Shown here one piece after another: positions 1 to 7,079 of a stretch of 13,866 bases of DNA. A program made the position numbers and the translations under genes. The notes beneath the pieces were generated by a model. That model worked only from the letters and a program-made list of their open reading frames with translations. It ran no database searches and was not told the origin of the DNA. Source of the stretch: Candidatus Krumholzibacteriia bacterium (GTDB lineage Bacteria > Krumholzibacteriota > Krumholzibacteriia > G020349025); the NCBI GenBank assembly GCA_035649275.1, contig DASRJW010000030.1, positions 1-13,866 on the forward strand, read 5' to 3'. Every line of letters begins with the position of its first letter. Within the stretch, counting starts at the first letter, position 1.

Positions 1-1
1 C

Positions 2-346
2 CTCCTGCCCCAGGGTGTGGGCAAGGCCGTACGCAACGCTCCGTCTCCCAAGGTCTACATCCCCAACACCGGTCACGACCCGGAGCAGCTCGGGCACACT
101 GTGGCGTCCTGCGTCGCCCAGCTCCTTGCGACGCTCCGCCGGGATGCGGGCGAAGAGACCACCGCGGCAGAGCTCCTCGACCTCGTCCTGGTGGACTCGG
201 CGAACGGCGACTATCCGGGCGGTCTGGAAGCGGAAGCGGTGCGCTCCCTGGGTGTCACCCTGGTGGATCTGCCCCTCGTCACCCCCGAGAGCCGTCCCCA
301 TCTCGACCCGGAGCTCCTCGCCCGGGCTCTTCTGAGCCTCGCCTGA
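2..346 (+). CDS. YvcK/CofD-like family protein, C-terminal fragment
   Basis: Only the last 114 codons are present; the frame is open to the left edge of the window, so the start lies outside. The visible part begins LLPQGVGKAVRNA, then KVYIPN, resembling the YvcK segment where a helix leads into the strand usually written KVYVCN. It continues with a glycine/histidine-rich turn (GHDPEQLGHT), a hydrophobic strand LLDLVLVD and a C-terminal stretch ending in a helix LDPELLARALLSL, as in the family's 'HdpekLAraI' ending. YvcK (gluconeogenesis factor) proteins bind UDP-sugars and influence cell-wall and central carbon metabolism; the fold is shared with the 2-phospho-L-lactate transferase CofD. The nucleotide-sugar-binding N-terminal part is not in the window, so the exact subfamily cannot be fixed. 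A GTG at 17 is in frame but is not the real start. Confidence 0.72.
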   Translation, partial: LLPQGVGKAVRNAPSPKVYIPNTGHDPEQLGHTVASCVAQLLATLRRDAGEETTAAELLDLVLVDSANGDYPGGLEAEAVRSLGVTLVDLPLVTPESRPHLDPELLARALLSLA

Positions 347-365
347 CCTGGGTCACCCTCAGGTC
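345..365 (+). terminator. Weak terminator-like hairpin after the YvcK-like gene
   Basis: GACCTG at 345-350 pairs perfectly with CAGGTC at 360-365 around a 9-nt loop, and the stem overlaps the TGA stop of the YvcK-like gene. Only a short pyrimidine stretch follows and there is no T-run, so this is a weak candidate. Confidence 0.3.
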
Positions 366-544
366 TTCCCCGACGGCTCCCCCGGCCAAATCCCACCCGG
401 ACAACCGGTTTCACCAACTCTTGAGGATCGAATCACGGAATCTTTGCACGGGGTCTCTACAGTTTGAGGCGAGGAAAGAAGAAGGAAAAACCGAGTGCGC
501 TGCGCCTGACGCCCTTTGCGCTGCGCCGGCTCCGGAGGATAGCC
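347..544. other. Intergenic region upstream of the small Cys/His protein
   Basis: This 198-bp stretch holds the weak hairpin at its left edge, a TACAGT -10-like hexamer at 458-463, an A/G-rich tract around 471-490 and a 10-bp direct repeat (GCGCTGCGCC at 497-506 and 518-527). The frame of the downstream gene stays open back to a TTG at 464. That extension is arginine/lysine-rich and has no good ribosome-binding site, so I treat it as leader sequence rather than coding. Confidence 0.4.
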
Positions 545-745
545 ATGATCGCAGTACGTTTGACCTCCACCGAAGGCACCATCCAGGTACAGGAAACGGT
601 TCGCTGCTGGTGCCAGCAGCAAGCGGAGTACACCCTCGAGCTGGTGAACGCCCGCGTGGGTACGGGGCGCTTCCAGCGCTGCCGCCAGCACGCCCGCCAC
701 GATCTCGACACCGGTGATTTCAAGGTCGTGGAAGCGTGGATTTGA
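545..745 (+). CDS. Small Cys/His-rich protein of unknown function, 66 aa
   Basis: ATG at 545 is preceded by GGAGGA at about 535-540, a good ribosome-binding site, and the frame runs 66 codons to TGA at 743-745. I do not recognise a family. The protein contains C21-x-C23 and then C46-x-x-H49-x-x-H52, five potential metal ligands in a very short chain. It starts with a strand-like segment (MIAVRLTSTEGTIQVQE) and ends hydrophobic (FKVVEAWI). There is no signal peptide or membrane segment, so it is probably cytoplasmic. A small zinc-binding or beta-rich adaptor is plausible but unproven. It lies immediately before the response regulator and overlaps that gene if the GTG at 736 is used, so the two may be co-transcribed and translationally coupled. 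The clean RBS and compact arrangement are the main evidence that it is real. Confidence 0.55.
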   Translation: MIAVRLTSTEGTIQVQETVRCWCQQQAEYTLELVNARVGTGRFQRCRQHARHDLDTGDFKVVEAWI

Positions 746-786
746 CCCGGATCGACGCCTCGGTGGAGGCAGACTTCGACGAACCG

Positions 787-1473
787 ATGCGCAGAACCAA
801 GGTTCTGGTCATCGACGACGAGCCGGACATCGTCGAGTTCGTCGAGTACAACTTGCGCCGCGAGCAGTTCGACACCAGTCACGCCGGTGACGGGCCGTCG
901 GCGCTCCGGCGCGCCCGCGAGGATCGGCCCGACATCATCCTCCTCGACCTCATGCTGCCCGGCATCGACGGCCTCGAAGTCTGCCGCCAGCTGCGCCAAG
1001 CCACGGAGACCGCCACCATCCCCATCATCATGCTCACCGCCAAGGGCGAGGAAGCCGACGTGGTTTCGGGCCTGGAGATCGGCGCCGATGACTACGTCCC
1101 CAAACCCTTCAGCATGCGCTTGCTCCTGGCGCGTATTCGCGCCGTCCTCCGGCGCAGCGGCCGGGGCGAGCTCGGCGACGCCGGCGTCACCCATGTCGGC
1201 GATCTCCGCATCGACGACGAGCGCCACCAGGTGACCCTGCAGGGCCGCGAGCTCCAGTTCACCCTCACGGAGTACAAGCTCCTGCGCTTCCTGGCGCGCC
1301 ATCCCGGCCGCGTCTTCACCCGCACCCAGATCCTCGGCAACATCCAGGACGAGCACGTGCTGGTGGTGGACCGCGCCATCGATGTGCACGTCGCGGCGCT
1401 GCGCCGCAAACTGGGCGAGGCCGCCACGCTCATCGAGACGGTGCGCGGCGTGGGCTACCGCTTCAAGACCTGA
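787..1473 (+). CDS. OmpR/PhoB-family response regulator (receiver plus winged helix)
   Basis: The 228-residue product has standard PhoB length. The receiver domain (about residues 4-122) shows the acidic pocket DDE at 10-12, the phospho-acceptor D54 in LLDLMLPG, T84 in MLTAKG and the conserved K106 in VPKPFS. The C-terminal domain (about 133-228) has the winged-helix DNA-binding signature: LTEYKLLRFLARHPGRVFTR, a recognition helix VVDRAIDVHVAALRRKLG and the ending IETVRGVGYRF. It should act as a phosphorylation-controlled cytoplasmic transcription factor. I chose ATG 787 because MRRTKVLVIDDEP matches family N-termini. A GGAGG at 765-769 is rather far upstream, and an in-frame GTG at 736, overlapping the preceding gene, would add 17 residues. 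No histidine kinase gene is visible on either side, so its input signal is unknown; the regulon cannot be inferred here. Confidence 0.93.
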   Translation: MRRTKVLVIDDEPDIVEFVEYNLRREQFDTSHAGDGPSALRRAREDRPDIILLDLMLPGIDGLEVCRQLRQATETATIPIIMLTAKGEEADVVSGLEIGADDYVPKPFSMRLLLARIRAVLRRSGRGELGDAGVTHVGDLRIDDERHQVTLQGRELQFTLTEYKLLRFLARHPGRVFTRTQILGNIQDEHVLVVDRAIDVHVAALRRKLGEAATLIETVRGVGYRFKT

Positions 1474-1567
1474 CTCTTCCCTCCTTCTCCGCTCCCTCCC
1501 CCTCTCGACCCGGTCTGCAACCATCGAACCGGCTTCACTCCCGACCTAGTTCCTGCCTCCCGGCGGC
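1474..1567. other. Pyrimidine-rich spacer after the response regulator
   Basis: Directly after the stop codon there is a run of about 35 almost purely pyrimidine bases (1474-1508). No convincing hairpin or small gene is visible. It separates the response regulator from the promoter-like site of the prolyl isomerase. Confidence 0.35.
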
Positions 1568-1576
1568 TGTTATACT
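1568..1576 (+). promoter_or_regulatory. Candidate extended -10 promoter for the prolyl isomerase
   Basis: TG-T-TATACT is a textbook extended -10 pattern, standing out in a GC-rich spacer 56 bp upstream of the start codon. No good -35 is visible at the expected distance, which is typical of extended -10 promoters. Candidate only. Confidence 0.4.
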
Positions 1577-1631
1577 GGCCGGCCGACAACCGAGGGTTCA
1601 CACCATTCGCCATGGAAGGAGATCAGGACGC

Positions 1632-2387
1632 ATGAACAGGTCCGCCAAGATCCGCTGCGGTTTCGCTCTCGCGACCCTGGTGTGGGTGTGCGCCCTCTTG
1701 GCCGCCGCCCCCGCCTGCAACGCCAAACGGGAGGACACCGCGCCGGCCCAGGTCGCTCAGGCCCCCACACCACCTACGGAAAAGCCCGCGGAAAAACCCG
1801 CGGAGAAGCCCCAGGAGAAGAATCTCTTGCTCGCTCCCAACGATCCCGCTGTCAACCAGAAGGCACCGGACTTCTTCAAGGTGCAGTTCACCACCACCAA
1901 GGGTGATTTCGTCGTGGAAGTGGACCGCGAGTGGGCCCCGAAGGGCGCCGATCGCTTCTACAACCTGGTCAATGCCGGGTTCTACGACGGCTGCCAATTC
2001 TTTCGCGTCATCCCCAACTTCATGTGCCAGTTCGGCCTGAATGGAGACCCCAAGGTCTCCGCCGCCTGGCGCAAAGCCAAGATCCAAGACGATCCGGTAA
2101 AGTCGAGCAACAAGCGAGGCTTCGTGAGCTACGCCATGGCCGGGCCGAACACACGGACGACACAGATCTTCATCAACTTCAAGGATGGGAACTCGCGCCT
2201 CGACAGCATGGGCTTCGCGCCCTTCGGCAAGGTGAGTCAGGGGATGGAGATCGTGGACCAGCTCTACTCTGGCTACGGCGAGAACCCGCCGGAGACCCAG
2301 GGTTCCATCGAGTCCGAAGGCAATAGCTACTTACAGAAGACCTTCCCCAAGCTCGACAGCATCAAGACGGCACGCGTGATCAAGTAA
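1632..2387 (+). CDS. Exported cyclophilin-type peptidyl-prolyl cis-trans isomerase
   Basis: ATG 1632 follows AAGGAG at 1616-1621. The 251-residue product has an N-terminal signal sequence (hydrophobic from about residue 9 to 27) ending AAAPAC; C29 could be lipidated, but A rather than L at -3 makes the lipobox weak. A low-complexity linker rich in KPAE repeats follows (about 49-63), then a cyclophilin domain (about 82-215). Catalytic-site residues are visible: R125, F130, M131 and Q133 in FFRVIPNFMCQ, and GPNTRTTQIFINF (171-183), which matches the family's GpnTngSQFFI. LDSMGFAPFGKV corresponds to the LDg.h.vFGkV block. It should catalyse proline isomerisation during folding of exported proteins in the periplasm, possibly anchored through the linker. 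The C-terminal tail ends FPKLDSIKTARVIK. It is monocistronic in appearance, with its own promoter-like site and a strong hairpin downstream. Confidence 0.93.
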   Translation: MNRSAKIRCGFALATLVWVCALLAAAPACNAKREDTAPAQVAQAPTPPTEKPAEKPAEKPQEKNLLLAPNDPAVNQKAPDFFKVQFTTTKGDFVVEVDREWAPKGADRFYNLVNAGFYDGCQFFRVIPNFMCQFGLNGDPKVSAAWRKAKIQDDPVKSSNKRGFVSYAMAGPNTRTTQIFINFKDGNSRLDSMGFAPFGKVSQGMEIVDQLYSGYGENPPETQGSIESEGNSYLQKTFPKLDSIKTARVIK

Positions 2388-2413
2388 ATCGCCGCGCGCA
2401 CGGCGAGCAAGAA

Positions 2414-2444
2414 AGAGGGGTCGTCGCCTGGCGACGACCCCTCT
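2414..2444. terminator. Perfect inverted repeat, likely bidirectional terminator
   Basis: AGAGGGGTCGTCGCC (2414-2428) is perfectly complementary to 2430-2444 with a single base between. A folded stem of about 14 bp with a tiny loop would form on either strand. It lies between the stops of the convergent isomerase (2387) and M16 peptidase (2541), the usual place for a shared terminator. There is no clear T-run on the plus side (CTTCAG follows); a short TTTC lies on the minus side. Confidence 0.6.
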
Positions 2445-2540
2445 CTTCAGCTGCGAACCCGATGGATGTCGAGTCCGCTCCGCGCTGCACTCGTATTCTA
2501 CACCACTGCGACCCCCGCCCCCTAGGGAACGGTAGCCGCC

Positions 2541-5327
2541 TCAGCGGCGAGCGGCCTCGGTGAGCGGCTTGCCGTCCACGTCGAGGAACTCGATGGGACC
2601 GAGCCCGAGCTCCCGGATCTTGGGTTCGATGACCTTGCGATCCCCGACCACGACGAGAACCATCTGCTCCGGCAGCACCCGCTGCTTGGCGAGCTGCGTC
2701 AGTGCATCCGCCGTCGTGGCCCGCACCTTCTGCGGATAGCTCGACAGATAGTCCTCGGGCAAACTATAGGTCACCAGTCGATTGATGTACCCCGCCACCT
2801 CGCCGAGCGACTCGTGCTCGCCGGGAAGCTGGAGCACCAGGTTCTCCTGCGACTTCTTCAGCTCCGCCGCTGTTACCGGCCGGGTACCACGGATGTCGCG
2901 GAGCTCCTTCATCAGCTCGGCGATGGATTCCTTGGTGACGTCCGTCCGCACCTGCGTGGAGGCGAGGAAGACGCCTTGGCCGCGGGTATCCACCGCCTGG
3001 CTGCGGGCGCCGTAGGTGTAACCCTTGTCCTCGCGCAGGTTCATGTTGATGCGCGAAGTGAAGGTGCCCCCCAGGATGGAATTGAGAACGTCGAAGGGAA
3101 CCGCCGAGGGATCGCTCCGTGGCGGCCCCAGATTCGCCGCCATCAACACCGACTGGGCCGCATCAGGCTTGTCCACGATGTAGACCGTGGTGCGGCTGGG
3201 CTGCGCCACCTGGGGCAGCTGGATCGCCGGCACCGCGCCGGGCTTCCAGGCGCCGAAGGTCTTTTCGAGCCGCGGCATCATCTCGTCCATGCTGACGTCA
3301 CCGACGACGACAAGAGTGGCGTTGTCGGGCTTGAACCACGTGCTATGGAAGGTGACGAGATCCTGCTGTCTGATGCTCTTCACCACGTCCTCGGTGCCCG
3401 AGCCGGTGAACGGCTGGCCGTAGGGGTGGTCCGGCCCGAAGAGCAGACCGGGCAGGATGCGCATTCCCATCGGCACCGGCTGCTTCTTCTGCTGCAGGAT
3501 CTGACCGAGCACCTGCTGGCGCTGCCGTTCGACCTCCTCCGCCGGGAACGACGGGTTCAAGATCACGTCGGCGAACAGGTCGAGCGATGGCTCGAGCCGC
3601 GCCTTCAGCGCGTTCAACGACACCGTGCAGTTGTCCAGCGACGAACCCGTGTTGAGCTGGGCGCCGAGACGCTCGGCCTCGTCGCTGATCTGCAGCGCCG
3701 TCCGCGACTTCGTCCCCTCGTCCTGCATGCGCGCCATGAAGGACGCGGTGCCGTAGTGGCCGCGCTGGTCCGCTGACCAGCCGCCGCCCACGAGGAGGTT
3801 CACCTGCACGAGGGGCGTCTTGTGCACCTCGGCAAGGACGACCTGGAGGCCGTTGCTGAGCTTGCGGCGCTGCAGCTGCGGCAGCACCATCGCCGGCTCG
3901 GGCCCGAGCTCCGGCTTCTTCGCCCGGTCGAGGCCGGCCACTTCGGCCGTGGCCTTCGGTGCCGGGTAGGGATTCACGCTCATGACCACGCGGCCCTGAT
4001 GCAACCAGCGCTGGGCCGTGGCTTGCACGCTCTTCGGCGTCACCTTCTCGTAGCGCGCGAAGTCCTTCTCGATGTAACCCGGGTCACCGGTGTAGGTGTT
4101 GTACATGGCGAGGCGGTCGCTCACGCCGCCGAAGCCGCCGATGCGCTGCAGGCCGCGCACCATCCCGGAGAGGATCTCCGTGCGCGACGCGTCCACCTCG
4201 GCGGCGCTGGGCGCCGAATGGCACACCTTGTCGATCTCTTCCTTCACTAGCGGCTCGATCTCGTCCAGCGTGTGCCCTTCCTTGGCGGTGACCACCACGT
4301 AGAAGAGGCTGCCGATCTCGCGCGTGTCCACGAAGGTGTTGACGTCCTGGGCCAGCTGCAGGTCGTAGACCAGGCGCTTGTACAACCGCGACGTCTTCCC
4401 CGAGGACAGCACGTTGCTCAGCACTTCCAGCTCCGGCTCGCCTTCGGTGAAGCTCGCCGGGGCGTGCCAGGCGATGTAGAGCCGCGGCAGTGGCACGCGG
4501 TCTTCCATCTGCAGGCGGATCTCCTCGGTCAGCTCCGGGATCCACACTTCGCGGCGGTACACCGGCGGCACCGGTGGGATGGCGCCGAAGTATTTCTCCA
4601 CCAACGCCTTCGCCTTCACCGGCTCGATGTCGCCGGCCAGCGCGAGGGTGCAATTGTTGGGTCCGTAGTAGGTCTTGAAGAAGTCCTCCACGTCCTTCTT
4701 CGTCGCCGCCGTGAGGTCCTCCATGTAGCCGATCACGTCCCAGCTGTAGGGATGGTGGCTCGGGAAGAGAGCGGCGTACATGCGCTCGTCCACGGTGCCG
4801 TAGGGCTGGTTGTCCACACCCTGCCGGCGCTCGTTCTTCACCACCTCGATCTGGTTCTGCAGGCGCTCCTCGGTCATCGACGGCAGGAGCCAGCCCATGC
4901 GGTCGGCTTCCAGCCACAGCGCCTGCTCCAGAGCGCTCGTCGGCACGTTTTCGAAGTAGTTGGTTCGGTCGTTGTTGGTGGTGCCGTTGCGGTCGGTGGA
5001 GCCGATCGCATCGAGGGCCATGAAGAAGTCCGTGTTGTGGTGCTCCGACCCCTGGAACATCATGTGTTCGAAGAGGTGGGCGAATCCCGTACGTCCGGGC
5101 CGTTCGTTCTTCGAGCCCACGTGGTACCACAGATTCACGGCCACGATGGGAATCGAATGATCCTCGTGCAGGATCAGGGTGAGCCCGTTGCTCAGCACGT
5201 ACTTCTGGTACGGGACCTGGGGAGGCTCGATCTTCTGGGCCCAGACAGTGGACGCCGCGAGCACGGCGCTCACCAAAACCACAGAGGCGATCGAGACTCG
5301 CGCCTTGGCGCCGCGAATCCAGTTCAT
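2541..5327 (-). CDS. Secreted M16-family zinc metallopeptidase, two-domain
   Basis: The 928-residue product starts at the ATG complementary to 5325-5327, preceded on the minus strand by GGAAGGAG. An upstream in-frame extension to 5420 lacks an RBS and would bury the signal peptide. Residues 1-30 form a signal peptide ending TVWA before QKIEPP. The N-terminal M16 half carries the inverted zinc motif H84-L-F-E87-H88, with E87 the catalytic base, and the distal ligand glutamate near E166 (EVVKNERRQ). The second M16 half (from about residue 510) has lost the motif, with [10 protein letters not shown] at the equivalent place. It keeps the R765/Y772 pair in [13 protein letters not shown], whose 7-residue spacing matches pitrilysin/insulysin enzymes, where these residues help bind substrate. 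An active plus an inactive half in one chain forms a closing clamshell that degrades peptides, here presumably in the periplasm. The gene is single, convergent to the isomerase and divergent from mscL. Confidence 0.94.
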   Translation of the reverse strand: MNWIRGAKARVSIASVVLVSAVLAASTVWAQKIEPPQVPYQKYVLSNGLTLILHEDHSIPIVAVNLWYHVGSKNERPGRTGFAHLFEHMMFQGSEHHNTDFFMALDAIGSTDRNGTTNNDRTNYFENVPTSALEQALWLEADRMGWLLPSMTEERLQNQIEVVKNERRQGVDNQPYGTVDERMYAALFPSHHPYSWDVIGYMEDLTAATKKDVEDFFKTYYGPNNCTLALAGDIEPVKAKALVEKYFGAIPPVPPVYRREVWIPELTEEIRLQMEDRVPLPRLYIAWHAPASFTEGEPELEVLSNVLSSGKTSRLYKRLVYDLQLAQDVNTFVDTREIGSLFYVVVTAKEGHTLDEIEPLVKEEIDKVCHSAPSAAEVDASRTEILSGMVRGLQRIGGFGGVSDRLAMYNTYTGDPGYIEKDFARYEKVTPKSVQATAQRWLHQGRVVMSVNPYPAPKATAEVAGLDRAKKPELGPEPAMVLPQLQRRKLSNGLQVVLAEVHKTPLVQVNLLVGGGWSADQRGHYGTASFMARMQDEGTKSRTALQISDEAERLGAQLNTGSSLDNCTVSLNALKARLEPSLDLFADVILNPSFPAEEVERQRQQVLGQILQQKKQPVPMGMRILPGLLFGPDHPYGQPFTGSGTEDVVKSIRQQDLVTFHSTWFKPDNATLVVVGDVSMDEMMPRLEKTFGAWKPGAVPAIQLPQVAQPSRTTVYIVDKPDAAQSVLMAANLGPPRSDPSAVPFDVLNSILGGTFTSRINMNLREDKGYTYGARSQAVDTRGQGVFLASTQVRTDVTKESIAELMKELRDIRGTRPVTAAELKKSQENLVLQLPGEHESLGEVAGYINRLVTYSLPEDYLSSYPQKVRATTADALTQLAKQRVLPEQMVLVVVGDRKVIEPKIRELGLGPIEFLDVDGKPLTEAARR

Positions 5328-5666
5328 GATTCCGTCTTCTCCTTCCCGAGCCGTTGTTCGGATCGCGACCGTGGTTGGCTGCACGCAGGCCAGCGTCGGA
5401 GAGCCGGCGACTCCCGGCACAGCCCGGTCGTGGAAACGCGAGGAACCTCGATTCTACGGGGACTTACGGCCGGCGAGCAAGCGCCTTCGTGGGGAACTTC
5501 GCCGGGCCGGGGCGGCACCGTGCCGGCCTCCCGGGCCAGAAAGCGCCTTGTCCGCCCAGCGGCCCCGGTCGGAGAATCCGCCCACGTCAGCAAAACGCGG
5601 GAACTGCCCGAGAGCCGCTGGCCCGAACGACGAGGCCGAGCGCCGGCCGAACGAAAGGGGCGGAAC
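5328..5666. other. Divergent intergenic region between the M16 peptidase and mscL
   Basis: This 339-bp region should hold promoters for both divergent genes. It contains a candidate minus-strand promoter (5451-5480), a 12-bp inverted repeat CGAGG-AA-CCTCG at 5439-5450 that would sit in the M16 mRNA leader, and GC-rich short repeats (GCCGGGCCGGGG and similar, 5501-5540). On the plus strand the best I can find is TTGTCC at 5548-5553 and GAGAAT 18 bp later, which is weak. Several frames are open across the region, but none has a start site or recognisable protein. Confidence 0.4.
5451..5480 (-). promoter_or_regulatory. Candidate promoter for the M16 peptidase
   Basis: Read on the minus strand, TTGCTC (complement of 5475-5480) lies 18 bp before TAGAAT (complement of 5451-5456). 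The -10 matches consensus at five of six positions; the -35 is poor. The transcript would have a leader of about 115 nt. Confidence 0.35.
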
Positions 5667-6086
5667 ATGCTGAAGGAGTTCAGGGACTTCGCGATGCGGG
5701 GCAATGTCCTCGACATGGCGATCGGCATCATCATCGGCGGGGCATTCGGCAAGATCGTCAGCTCCCTCGTGAGCGACCTCATCATGCCCCCCGTCGGTCT
5801 CCTCCTGGGCCGCGTGGATTTCAGCCAGCTCTACCTCAACATGAGCGGCACTCCCTACGCTTCGCTCAACGATGCCAAGGCAGCCGGAGCGGCGACGCTC
5901 CGCTACGGGGCCTTCTTGCAGACGATCGTGGATTTCATCATCGTCGCCTTCGCCATTTTCCTCCTGATCAAGGCGGTCAACGCGGCGCGCAAGAAGGAAG
6001 AGGCGCAACCCGCGGCACCACCCGCGCCGAGCAAGCAGGAAGTGTTGCTGGGCGAGATCCGCGACCTCCTCAAGGCGCGGGCCTGA
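5667..6086 (+). CDS. mscL: Large-conductance mechanosensitive channel MscL
   Basis: ATG 5667 follows AAAGGGG at 5654-5660, and the 139-residue product is close to the family's usual length of about 136. The N-terminus [20 protein letters not shown] is the classic amphipathic N-terminal helix leading into TM1 (about 14-48, with the pore-lining [23 protein letters not shown]). A short periplasmic loop of about 30 residues follows, then TM2 (about 83-104, [22 protein letters not shown]). The charged, Ala/Pro-rich linker ends in a C-terminal helix ([15 protein letters not shown]) that in homologues forms the cytoplasmic bundle. The channel opens under membrane tension to release solutes after hypo-osmotic shock. 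The frame is open far upstream through the antisense of the M16 gene, but that is composition-driven. The barrel gene starts 45 bp downstream, so the two may share a transcript. Confidence 0.97.
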   Translation: MLKEFRDFAMRGNVLDMAIGIIIGGAFGKIVSSLVSDLIMPPVGLLLGRVDFSQLYLNMSGTPYASLNDAKAAGAATLRYGAFLQTIVDFIIVAFAIFLLIKAVNAARKKEEAQPAAPPAPSKQEVLLGEIRDLLKARA

Positions 6087-6131
6087 TCCATTGACTTGGA
6101 GCCACGGCCATACACGCTCGAAGGAGGAAGC

Positions 6132-7037
6132 ATGCGAGTCCGATCGCTCTGTAGCATGGCCACATGGGCAGTGGTGTTCCTGGTCGAAGGAGCCGCGGCG
6201 CAACAGGGTGCGCCCGGGGACACCCTCTTCAGCGGCTGGGCCGTGAAGGCGTCGGCAGGGCTGGCCCTCGGCCAATCGACTTTCAATCGTGCCTGGCAAG
6301 GAGACGAGGTCGGCACGGTCTCCTGGATCGCGACCATGGACGGCGCCGCCGACCACTGGCTCGGGCGGCGGGCGATCTGGAAGAACCGTCTCTTCCTGCA
6401 GTTCGGCCAGACGCACCAGCAGGACAAGACGCGCGACGCCTGGCTGGCGCCGACGAAGAGCACCGACAAGATCCTTTACCGCGGCATCGTGCTCTTCAAA
6501 TGGTGGAGCTTCGTGGATCCCTTCGTCGCCTTCGACGTGGACAGCCAGTTCTTCACCGAGATCGAGCCGGTACGCCTGTGGTGGACGCCCACCATCCTCA
6601 CCGAATCGGTGGGCATCGCGCGCTACCTGGTACAGGGGCCCCGGGCGAGCGTGCTCACCCGCGTCGGCTTCGCCTTCAAGGAGAGAATCGACCGCTTCGG
6701 CACCTACGACCCCTTGACCCTCGCCCACGACTCCGACATCACCACCGAGGGCGGCTTCGAGTGGTACACGGTGTCGCGGCTGGCGGCCGCCGAAGATCGC
6801 ACCGTCTTCACCTCGGAGCTGCGCTTGTTCAAGGCGGTAGACACCACGCAGAAGGACCCGATCAAGCGCCAGTACTGGACCACGATGGACGTGGATTGGC
6901 AGAACAAGCTCAGCAACAAGGTCTACAAGGTGATCACCTTCGATCTTTTCTGGCAGATCCTCTACGACAAGCAGATCGACAGGGTGGGGCAGTTCAAGCA
7001 GACTCTGGGCGCCGGTCTCACCTGGCAACTGCTCTGA
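6132..7037 (+). CDS. DUF3078-like outer-membrane beta-barrel protein
   Basis: ATG 6132 has a strong AAGGAGGAAG directly upstream; a TTG at 6096 in the same frame lacks an RBS. The 301-residue product starts with a signal peptide (about 1-23, ending GAAA before QQGAPGD). The mature part is made of alternating hydrophobic/polar strand-like segments rich in W, Y and F, and it ends in the strand FKQTLGAGLTWQLL, consistent with an outer-membrane beta-barrel. The block GLALGQSTFNRAWQGDE followed by FVDPFVAFDVDSQF resembles the DUF3078 family, where a 'sqssf.nW..Gg' block precedes 'p....y..s.sQf'. That assignment is from memory of the family pattern. Its substrate or role is unknown. It lies 45 bp after mscL and 42 bp before ftsH, so all three envelope genes may be co-transcribed. 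Confidence 0.75.
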   Translation: MRVRSLCSMATWAVVFLVEGAAAQQGAPGDTLFSGWAVKASAGLALGQSTFNRAWQGDEVGTVSWIATMDGAADHWLGRRAIWKNRLFLQFGQTHQQDKTRDAWLAPTKSTDKILYRGIVLFKWWSFVDPFVAFDVDSQFFTEIEPVRLWWTPTILTESVGIARYLVQGPRASVLTRVGFAFKERIDRFGTYDPLTLAHDSDITTEGGFEWYTVSRLAAAEDRTVFTSELRLFKAVDTTQKDPIKRQYWTTMDVDWQNKLSNKVYKVITFDLFWQILYDKQIDRVGQFKQTLGAGLTWQLL

Positions 7038-7052
7038 GCCAAGCTGAGACGG

Positions 7053-7058
7053 TAGAAT
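7053..7058 (+). promoter_or_regulatory. Candidate -10 element ahead of ftsH
   Basis: TAGAAT lies in the 42-bp gap before ftsH, 21 bp upstream of the GTG start; there is no convincing -35. It could give ftsH a very short independent leader in addition to read-through from mscL. Low confidence. Confidence 0.28.
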
Positions 7059-7079
7059 GCCGGCCTCGGGAGAGAAATC

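Noticed and set aside
497-527. 10-bp direct repeat GCGCTGCGCC as a possible operator or attachment site
   Set aside because: It is short, GC-rich and lies in a GC-rich leader; two copies 21 bp apart could arise by chance and no integrase is near.
457-1524. Minus-strand frame of 355 codons opposite the response regulator
   Set aside because: It is a shadow of a strongly conserved gene with no start signal or recognisable domain.
5328-5420. N-terminal extension of the M16 peptidase to 5420
   Set aside because: It would put 31 residues ahead of a normal signal peptide; the RBS sits before the ATG at 5327.
4272-5666. Long plus-strand extension upstream of mscL in the same frame
   Set aside because: It is antisense to the M16 gene. 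The mscL start at 5667 has its own RBS and matches the family N-terminus.
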